5,424 nt of DNA from an uncultured Oscillospiraceae bacterium (GTDB lineage: Bacteria > Bacillota > Clostridia > Oscillospirales > Oscillospiraceae): the NCBI GenBank assembly GCA_934561725.1, contig CAKTGW010000091.1, forward strand, positions 1 through 5,424. Reading direction: 5' to 3'. Position numbers and translations under genes: made by a program. This document shows, piece after piece, positions 1-4,844 of the stretch (position 1 is the stretch's first letter; each line of letters begins with the position of its first letter). The notes beneath the pieces were generated by a model. The model had not been told where the DNA came from, made no database searches, and worked only from the letters and a program-made list of their open reading frames with translations.

Positions 1-35
1 ACTACAGCATACCTCTAAATTCAACCGTCAGTCAC

Positions 36-701
36 TCAGGCGCAGAAACGGTGCTTGCCGATCGTAACGATCAGTGGCCGGGACCATATCCACTTGTTCG
101 TTGCCGTGGAGGGATTAAAATAATAGATTGCCCCGCCCGACGGATCCCAGCCGTTCATCGCATCCCGCGCAGCCCGATAGGCGCTCTCCGCAACAGGCTG
201 GTCAAACTGTCCGTCATACAAGCAGCTGAATGCCCCCGGCTGATACACCACTCCTGACAGAGTATTGGGAAAGGACGGATGCTTCATCCGATTGAGCACG
301 ACCGCCCCGACTGCCACCTGACCCGAATACGGTTCTCCGCGGGCTTCTGCCGAAATCAGCCGCGCCAGCAGCGCCACATCTCCGGACGAACTGGACGAAG
401 CACTGTTCGACGAGATACCCATAGCCGAGAGTGTTTTGGGGCCGGCCTTGCCGTCCGCCTCAAGCCCCTTGGCCGATTGGAACGCTTTCACAGCCTTTTC
501 CGTACCCGAACCATATATGCCGTCTACGTCTCCGGTATAGTATCCCCAGTTTTTCAGCTTCTGCTGAATCTGCTTAACCGTTTCGCCGCTGCTGCCTCGT
601 TTATAAGTAGCCGCCAGAGACTCCTGTGCCAATCCAATAACAAAAATATTCAAAGCAAGAATGATTGCCAGATACAGGCACAGCTTCTTTCTGTCCTTCA
701 A
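36..701 (-). CDS. sleB: Spore cortex-lytic enzyme SleB (peptidoglycan-binding domain plus SleB hydrolase domain)
   Basis: SleB is a lytic transglycosylase stored in the spore that degrades cortex peptidoglycan during germination. The 221-residue protein has a basic start, a hydrophobic stretch (about 7-25) and a likely signal peptidase site near ALA at 29-31, so it should be exported. Residues about 36-94 form a peptidoglycan-binding domain 1 (repeat features VKQIQQKL, GxYGxxT, AVKAFQ, DGKAGPKTL). A serine-rich linker (97-107) leads to a Hydrolase_2/SleB domain (108-220). That domain has ISAEARGE, in which E119 is the expected catalytic glutamate, then VAVGAVVLNR, FSCLYDGQF and IYYFNP. The start is TTG at 701-699, because GGAGG (713-709) lies 7 bases upstream. 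It is somewhat shorter than Bacillus SleB. The usual partner gene ypeB would lie downstream, beyond the window; only 35 bases are visible there. It follows thrS on the same strand but probably has its own forespore promoter. Confidence 0.93.
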   Translation of the reverse strand: MKDRKKLCLYLAIILALNIFVIGLAQESLAATYKRGSSGETVKQIQQKLKNWGYYTGDVDGIYGSGTEKAVKAFQSAKGLEADGKAGPKTLSAMGISSNSASSSSSGDVALLARLISAEARGEPYSGQVAVGAVVLNRMKHPSFPNTLSGVVYQPGAFSCLYDGQFDQPVAESAYRAARDAMNGWDPSGGAIYYFNPSTATNKWIWSRPLIVTIGKHRFCA

Positions 702-785
702 AAAAATACCTCCGCTCTACGATGGTTTCATGCGCCGGCTTTTATGCCGGCATAAGATACGATCCTAGTTTGCGGAGGTATTTTT
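702..785 (-). terminator. Inverted repeat between thrS and sleB: probable thrS terminator that includes the sleB ribosome binding site
   Basis: A perfect 13-bp inverted repeat joins 773-785 (5' arm in the minus-strand RNA) to 702-714 (3' arm). The 3' arm ends in a run of U, as in an intrinsic terminator for thrS, with matching A residues on the 5' side. The 58-base loop holds a smaller hairpin made of GCCGGC at 746-751 and 734-739 with a 6-base loop. The 3' arm contains GGAGG (713-709), the sleB ribosome binding site, so an RNA that reads through from thrS would fold it away. The loop is long for a classical terminator, so termination efficiency is uncertain; the repeat itself is certain. Confidence 0.6.
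718..747 (-). promoter_or_regulatory. Candidate sigma-G (forespore) promoter for sleB
   Basis: On the minus strand GCATA (747-743), an 18-base spacer and CATCGTA (724-718) match the published Bacillus sigma-G pattern (GMATR, 18 bases, CATNNTA) at every fixed position. Bacillus subtilis sleB is a sigma-G gene, which supports the call. The weak point is distance: a start about 7 bases past the -10 would fall near 711, inside the GGAGG ribosome binding site (713-709), giving an almost leaderless message. The match may be chance, or the start may be slightly upstream. Confidence 0.38.
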
Positions 786-815
786 CTCTTATTCTGCTTT
801 TTTCATATGAAAATT

Positions 816-2561
816 TTACTTTTTATCCTTAACTTCTGCAAGTACACGCCGAATAAATGCATCCACATCCACAGCACCCTCATCCTCGCCGGAACGGGTA
901 CGAACAGATACAGTGCCATTTTCAGCCTCCTTGTCACCTACCACCAGCATGTAGGGGATCTTCTGCATCTGTGCCTCGCGGATCTTGTAGCCGATCTTTT
1001 CGCTGCGCAAGTCGGTTTCTACACGGATTCCGGCTTCATCCAACTTAGCCGCCACAGCCTTGGCGTAATCGGCGCACCGGTCGGTGATCGGCAGGACCTT
1101 GATCTGAACAGGAGAGAGCCACAGCGGGAATGCACCGGCATAATGCTCGGTAATTACGCCGATAAAGCGCTCTATACTGCCCAATACCACACGGTGGATC
1201 ATAACAGGACGATGCTTTTCGCCGTCAGGGCCGGTATACTCCAGTTCAAAGCGCTCCGGCATCTGCATATCCAACTGGATTGTGCCGCACTGCCAGGTGC
1301 GTCCCAGGCTGTCGGCCAGATGGAAGTCCAGCTTGGGGCCATAGAAAGCGCCGTCTCCTTCGTTGATCACATAGTCCTTACCCATATCCTCAATGGCCTT
1401 TTTCAGTGTCTCCGTAGCAAAATCCCAAGTCTCCTGCTCGCCGATATGATCCTCAGGCATGGTGGAGACCTCGATCTGATACTTCAGGCCGAATACGGAA
1501 TATACTTCATCGAACAGACGGACAACGTTCTGGATCTCATCCTTCATCTGATCCCAAGTCATGAAAATATGTGCATCATCCTGGGTAAAGCAGCGCACAC
1601 GGAACAGGCCGTGAAGCGCACCGGAAAGCTCATGCCGGTGCACCAGGCCCAGTTCGCCCATACGCAGGGGCAGATCACGATAGGAATGCGGCTCACTCTT
1701 GTAAACCAGCATGCCGCCCGGGCAGTTCATGGGCTTTACTGCATAGTCCTCGCCGTCGATCACTGTGGTATACATATTATCCTTGTAATGATCCCAGTGT
1801 CCGCTGCGGTGCCACAGCTCCTGATTCAGGATCATAGGCGTGGAGATCTCCACATAACCGTACTTTTTATGCACCTGGCGCCAGTAATCGATCAGCGTAT
1901 TGCGCAGCACCATGCCCTTGGGCAGGAAGAAGGGGAAGCCCGGGCCTTCCTCACAGAGCATAAACAGACCCAGTTCCTTGCCCAGCTTGCGGTGATCGCG
2001 CCGCTTGGCCTCTTCAATGCGCTGGAGATATGCATCCAGCTCTTCCTTTTTGGGGAAGCAGGTGCCATAAATACGCTGGAGCATTTTGCGGTTGGAGTCA
2101 CCGCGCCAGTAAGCGCCGGTGCAGCTGGTCAGCTTAATGGCATTTCCCTTGATCCGGCCGGTGCTGTCCACGTGAGGGCCGGCGCAAAGATCGGTAAAGT
2201 CGCCCTGCTTGTAGAAGCTGATCACCGCATCATCCGGCAGATCATTGATCAGCTCCACCTTATAGGGCTCATCCTTCATAAGCTCCAAAGCCTCGGCCCG
2301 GGGCAGCTCAAAGCGCTCGAGCTTGAGCTTCTCCTTGCAGATCTTGCGCATCTCGGCCTCGATCTTTTCAAGGACCTCCGCCGTGAACGGTGTCTCGCAG
2401 TCGATGTCATAATAAAAGCCGTCCTCAATAGCCGGACCGATAGCCAGCTTGGCATCCGGATACAGGCGCTTGATCGCCTGAGCCAGAATATGGCTTGTAG
2501 TATGGCGATAGGCTTTTTTATACTCGGGATTTTCAAAAGTATACTGATTTTTCTCATCCAT
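816..2561 (-). CDS. thrS: Threonyl-tRNA synthetase (short form without TGS domain)
   Basis: This cytoplasmic class II synthetase charges tRNA-Thr with threonine using ATP and edits mischarged Ser-tRNA-Thr. The 581-residue product starts at ATG 2561-2559, 9 bases after GGAGG (2575-2571). The open frame runs further upstream, but that part overlaps the T-box leader and is not translated. The editing domain comes first (about 18-165), with HTTSH (H20, H24) and CAGPH (C126, H130). The catalytic core follows, with motif 2 around FRVRCFTQDDAH and motif 3 around GSIERFIG. Expected zinc ligands are C280 (MNCPG), H331 (DDAH) and H456 (MIHR). The anticodon-binding domain is about 484-575 (DLRSEKIGYKIREAQ, YMLVVGDKE). 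Compared with the roughly 640-residue E. coli enzyme it lacks the N-terminal TGS domain of about 60 residues, a form I recall in other clostridia. Expression is controlled by the T-box leader; sleB lies downstream. Confidence 0.98.
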   Translation of the reverse strand: MDEKNQYTFENPEYKKAYRHTTSHILAQAIKRLYPDAKLAIGPAIEDGFYYDIDCETPFTAEVLEKIEAEMRKICKEKLKLERFELPRAEALELMKDEPYKVELINDLPDDAVISFYKQGDFTDLCAGPHVDSTGRIKGNAIKLTSCTGAYWRGDSNRKMLQRIYGTCFPKKEELDAYLQRIEEAKRRDHRKLGKELGLFMLCEEGPGFPFFLPKGMVLRNTLIDYWRQVHKKYGYVEISTPMILNQELWHRSGHWDHYKDNMYTTVIDGEDYAVKPMNCPGGMLVYKSEPHSYRDLPLRMGELGLVHRHELSGALHGLFRVRCFTQDDAHIFMTWDQMKDEIQNVVRLFDEVYSVFGLKYQIEVSTMPEDHIGEQETWDFATETLKKAIEDMGKDYVINEGDGAFYGPKLDFHLADSLGRTWQCGTIQLDMQMPERFELEYTGPDGEKHRPVMIHRVVLGSIERFIGVITEHYAGAFPLWLSPVQIKVLPITDRCADYAKAVAAKLDEAGIRVETDLRSEKIGYKIREAQMQKIPYMLVVGDKEAENGTVSVRTRSGEDEGAVDVDAFIRRVLAEVKDKK

Positions 2562-2575
2562 AGTAAAAGACCTCC

Positions 2576-2614
2576 AATAAAAAGATAAGCACCCCTGACT
2601 TATGTCAGGGGTGC
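2576..2614 (-). terminator. T-box regulated intrinsic terminator
   Basis: In the minus-strand RNA an 11-bp perfect stem (2614-2604 with 2599-2589, GCACCCCTGAC arms) closes a 4-base loop and is followed by a T-rich tract (2588-2576). It ends just before the thrS ribosome binding site, so it stops transcription when tRNA-Thr is charged. Confidence 0.95.
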
Positions 2615-2831
2615 GAAATTCACACGGTTCCACCCTGCTTGCGGCAAAAATGCCGCCGCTCAACAGCGTAGTAACGGGCGCAGGCCGGACAGGCTTACTG
2701 AATTCAGCCCATCTGCTCCGGAGTGGTAGGCAATGGCGTCCGGCGCAGGGCTGCTTGCAGCAGATGCCGCCCTCTCTGTTTGCGTTGCGCGCCGCCGTCT
2801 CCATCATAGCAGATCAATTATTTTTTCAAGC
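2576..2831 (-). promoter_or_regulatory. Threonine-specific T-box riboswitch leader of thrS
   Basis: The untranslated leader senses uncharged tRNA-Thr and lets transcription continue into thrS. The Stem I base pairs ATCTGCT (2814-2808) with AGCAGAT (2717-2711), then GGAG (2802-2799) with CTCC (2723-2720). Directly 5' of CTCC is ACC (2727-2725) followed by A, the expected threonine specifier. A hairpin of GCGGCA and TGCCGC (2656-2641) resembles Stem III. The T-box sequence AGGGTGGAACCGTG lies at 2636-2623. In the antiterminator, CAGGG (2637-2633) pairs with CCCTG (2610-2606) and GTGTG (2625-2621) with CGCAC (2615-2611). This leaves the 7-base bulge TGGAACC, whose TGGA can pair with a tRNA ending UCCA. 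The same CGCACCCCTG segment forms the 5' arm of the terminator, so the two folds exclude each other. The specifier assignment is by alignment of stems by eye. Confidence 0.95.
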
Positions 2832-2837
2832 ACTCTC

Positions 2838-2866
2838 ATATTATCACCAGTTGTCCACCCTGTCAA
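2838..2866 (-). promoter_or_regulatory. Sigma-A promoter of the thrS T-box transcript
   Basis: On the minus strand TTGACA (2866-2861), a 17-base spacer and TAATAT (2843-2838) form a near-perfect vegetative promoter. The predicted start near 2831 sits about 17 bases before the Stem I base of the T-box leader, the expected geometry for a T-box RNA. Confidence 0.9.
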
Positions 2867-2934
2867 GAGCATTGTCCGCCTGCGGCCGTGCTCGCTTTCA
2901 TCTTCTCCGGAAACGTTCTGTTGATTTTTTCCGA

Positions 2935-2963
2935 TAGACATTCCGCCGCAAGTTATATACAAT
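2935..2963 (+). promoter_or_regulatory. Candidate sigma-A promoter for the C39-like peptidase gene
   Basis: TAGACA (2935-2940), 17 bases and TACAAT (2958-2963) each differ by one base from the vegetative consensus. It diverges from the thrS promoter 69 bases away and would give a 5' leader of roughly 119 bases. No better promoter was found closer to the gene. The -10 region ATATACAAT is repeated at 3052-3060, but that copy lacks a good -35. Confidence 0.42.
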
Positions 2964-3088
2964 AAAATGTAAACGCAAAAAGTTATTTCCCTTTTTCGGC
3001 CTAAAACATGCAAATATGATGCAAAAAACATACAGCTTCTCAGCAAACCCGATATACAATGCTGTCAAATACAGGGAGGCAGTAAAAA
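2964..3088 (+). other. A-rich leader region of the peptidase gene, no gene seen
   Basis: This AT-rich stretch carries the ribosome binding site GGGAGG (3074-3079), 9 bases before the ATG at 3089. It also has a direct repeat ATGCAAA at 3008-3014 and 3019-3025, spaced by one helical turn, and the second copy of ATATACAAT (3052-3060). No convincing riboswitch or strong hairpin was found. Whether the repeats are operator sites is unknown. Confidence 0.4.
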
Positions 3089-3919
3089 ATGAAACGACTG
3101 ATCATAACGATACTCACCCTGCTCCTGCTGATCGCTATTGCAGGAGCCTTTATTCAGGGAATCATCACAACGGCAGAGGAACACTCCATTCAGGAACGCT
3201 TTGGCAATATTGACTATGCGCAATACGGCATAGATACCGAAAACTGGAACGCACTGATGGATAACGCTGTACACGACGAACGGCTGATCTCTATTCTGGA
3301 GCACATTCAGGTCTACTCCAACGACATGATCAAGCTGGCCATCGTCAACCCGGACGCCCGGGACTATGCCGCCAACTATTGGCAACATACGGATGAACAG
3401 ATCGATCCTTCCAGCATTGAGCTTACCTGCTCCGACAGCGGTGTCCCCCTGCTGTTTCAATGGGACAGCCGCTGGGGCTACAACCTCTATGGCGGAAAGC
3501 CCATGGGGCTGACCGGCTGCGGCCCCACCAGTCTGAGCATGGTCTCCATTGCGCTGACCGGAAACACCGCGCTGAATCCTCTGTATCTGGCCCGTTTTTC
3601 CGAGGAACACGATTTTTATGTCAACGGCGTTGGCACGAGCTGGGATCTGATGCGCTCAGGTGCCGCCGCTCTGGGGCTGAACTGGCAGGAGGTCGGCCTG
3701 AATCAGGAGGACATGTACGCTGCGCTGGACCAGGGCGCTTATCTGATCTGCTCCATGCTCCCCGGCGATTTTACCACCTCCGGTCACTTTATCGTTATCG
3801 ACGGCTACGACAGCACCGGCTTTACCGTAAAGGATCCGAACAGCGCCGAGCGCAGCCGGAGCTGGAGCTACGACCGTCTTGCCGGACAGATCGCCGTGAT
3901 CTGGGCATACAGCATATAG
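3089..3919 (+). CDS. Membrane-anchored or secreted C39-like cysteine peptidase, substrate unknown
   Basis: The 276-residue product begins with a hydrophobic segment (about 3-27) that is either an uncleaved membrane anchor or a signal peptide, so the rest should lie outside the membrane. Residues about 30-115 match nothing I recognise; they are acidic and probably helical. From about 118 the sequence fits the Peptidase_C39_2 papain-like fold: VPLLFQWDSRWG, then GLTGCGPTSLSM with C144 as expected nucleophile, SGHFIVIDGYD with H233, and VKDPN with D249 completing a triad. This domain differs from the C39 domains of bacteriocin exporters because no ABC transporter parts are attached. The start ATG has a good ribosome binding site (GGGAGG, 9 bases away). 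It stands alone: divergent from thrS, and separated from larE by that gene's own promoter. No clear terminator follows its stop. Family assignment is firm; whether it cuts peptides, cell-wall cross-bridges or surface proteins cannot be told. Confidence 0.88.
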   Translation: MKRLIITILTLLLLIAIAGAFIQGIITTAEEHSIQERFGNIDYAQYGIDTENWNALMDNAVHDERLISILEHIQVYSNDMIKLAIVNPDARDYAANYWQHTDEQIDPSSIELTCSDSGVPLLFQWDSRWGYNLYGGKPMGLTGCGPTSLSMVSIALTGNTALNPLYLARFSEEHDFYVNGVGTSWDLMRSGAAALGLNWQEVGLNQEDMYAALDQGAYLICSMLPGDFTTSGHFIVIDGYDSTGFTVKDPNSAERSRSWSYDRLAGQIAVIWAYSI

Positions 3920-3961
3920 TCTTATCCCTGTATTTTCAGGCATTTCTCCATATGCTGGATA

Positions 3962-3990
3962 TTGACGAAAAAAGCAAACCATGCTAAAAT
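3962..3990 (+). promoter_or_regulatory. Sigma-A promoter of the larE-larB operon
   Basis: TTGACG (3962-3967), exactly 17 bases, and TAAAAT (3985-3990) form a strong vegetative promoter. The predicted start is near 3996-3997, giving a leader of about 76 bases before larE. It also argues against the longer larE reading frame that would begin at the TTG of the -35 element. Confidence 0.83.
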
Positions 3991-4024
3991 AATGCAGCCA
4001 ACTCAGGCAGCTTATGAATATATC

Positions 4025-4060
4025 AAAGGCAGACCTAATCGTGGTGTGCCTTTCTTTTTT
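4025..4060 (+). terminator. Terminator-like hairpin inside the larE leader (possible attenuator)
   Basis: AAAGGCA (4025-4031) pairs perfectly with TGCCTTT (4047-4053). ACC (4033-4035) can continue with GGT (4043-4045) after a G-G mismatch, around the loop 4036-4042. CTTTTTT (4054-4060) follows, as in an intrinsic terminator. It lies downstream of the larE promoter and directly before the ribosome binding site GAGGG (4061-4065), so it would cut the operon's own transcript unless relieved. It could also end read-through from the peptidase gene. An earlier AGGCA (4005-4009) could compete for TGCCT (4047-4051), but only over 5 bp. Confidence 0.6.
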
Positions 4061-4072
4061 GAGGGAACATCT

Positions 4073-4828
4073 ATGACATTACAGGAATTTTTCAAAGAAA
4101 CCCCCAAATGTGCTCTGGCCTTCTCCGGCGGAACGGATTCCTCCTACCTGCTTTGGGCTGCATGCCACTACGGTGCAGACGTAACGGCCTATTATGCACA
4201 CACTGTTTTCCAGCCCGAATTCGAGCTGGAAGATGCAAAACGTCTGGCTGAGGAAACCGGCGCAAGACTGCGTCTGCTTGAACTGGATCCGCTGTCCAGC
4301 GAAGATGTCCGGCGCAACGACGCCCGGCGCTGCTATTACTGTAAAAACGCTATTTTTTCCAATATTCTGCGCACCGCCCATGCCGACGGCTACACCTGCA
4401 TCATCGATGGCACCAACGCCTCCGACGACGCAGGCGACCGTCCCGGTATGCAGGCCCTGCGTGAAATGGGCGTTCGCTCTCCCCTGCGGGAATGCGGGAT
4501 CACAAAGGCTCAGGTCCGCGAAGGATCCCGCCGCGCAGGCCTCTTTACCGCCGATAAACCGGCCTACGCCTGTCTGGCCACACGGATCCCCACTGGCGAA
4601 GCCATCACCGCCGAGGCTCTCGGCCGTATCGATCAGGCCGAAACCGCTCTGCGGTCGCTGGCCCTGCGCGATTTCCGTCTGCGCAAGCGCGGCCGCGGCG
4701 TTCTCCTGCAGGCCACGGAAGCTCAGTTCCCGCTGGTTATGGAGCGCCGTGCGGAGATTCACTCTCTGCTGGCCCCATTCTTTGAAGAGATCTCTCTGGA
4801 TCTGAAGCCCCGTACCCCCTCGCTCTGA
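4073..4828 (+). CDS. larE: LarE, ATP-dependent sulfur transferase of nickel-pincer nucleotide synthesis
   Basis: LarE turns the two carboxylates of pyridinium-3,5-biscarboxylic acid mononucleotide into thiocarboxylates after activation with ATP, making the sulfur ligands of the nickel-pincer cofactor. The 251-residue protein has the PP-loop SGGTDSS (18-24), CYYCKN (C87, C90), DGTNASD (112-118), SPLRECGITKAQVR (136-149) and KPAYACLATRIPTG (162-175), with C167 where the Lactiplantibacillus plantarum enzyme has its sacrificial cysteine. C87, C90 and C167 together match the three-cysteine class reported to bind a [4Fe-4S] cluster in Thermotoga maritima LarE. Such an enzyme could take sulfur through the cluster instead of destroying itself. 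ATG 4073 is chosen because GAGGG (4061-4065) lies 7 bases upstream; the frame stays open back to 3962 but that part contains the promoter. larB follows after 16 bases. Iron-sulfur loading is inferred from the cysteines only. Confidence 0.93.
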   Translation: MTLQEFFKETPKCALAFSGGTDSSYLLWAACHYGADVTAYYAHTVFQPEFELEDAKRLAEETGARLRLLELDPLSSEDVRRNDARRCYYCKNAIFSNILRTAHADGYTCIIDGTNASDDAGDRPGMQALREMGVRSPLRECGITKAQVREGSRRAGLFTADKPAYACLATRIPTGEAITAEALGRIDQAETALRSLALRDFRLRKRGRGVLLQATEAQFPLVMERRAEIHSLLAPFFEEISLDLKPRTPSL

Positions 4829-4844
4829 TCCGAAAGGAGCCGTA

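Noticed and set aside
807..2588. Plus-strand open frame of 593 residues opposite thrS
   Set aside because: It is the mirror of the well-supported thrS gene, has no recognisable domain and no ribosome binding site, and would cover the T-box terminator. It is an antisense shadow caused by codon bias.
2710..2767. Separate 8-bp stem CATCTGCT (2767-2760) with AGCAGATG (2717-2710) as an independent element
   Set aside because: The 3' half is better used by the Stem I base of the T-box (with 2814-2808); this is an alternative pairing within the same leader.
2562..2807. N-terminal extension of the thrS frame by 82 residues
   Set aside because: It overlaps the T-box leader, specifier and terminator, and the real ATG at 2561 has a good ribosome binding site. 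The extra residues do not resemble a TGS domain.
2804..3046. Minus-strand 80-residue frame between the divergent genes
   Set aside because: It needs a TTG start without a ribosome binding site and runs across the thrS promoter and into the T-box leader; there is no recognisable protein.
3920..3961. Terminator after the peptidase gene
   Set aside because: Only a weak CCTG/CAGG hairpin (about 3928-3943) without a T-tract is present, so I do not call it.
3460..3987. Plus-strand 175-residue frame overlapping the peptidase gene
   Set aside because: It is the +1-shifted reading of the C39-like peptidase gene, arginine and serine rich with no domain, typical of an out-of-frame shadow.
3962..4072. 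N-terminal extension of LarE by 37 residues from a TTG at 3962
   Set aside because: The TTG is part of the promoter -35 element, so it is upstream of the predicted transcript start, and the inner ATG has the ribosome binding site.
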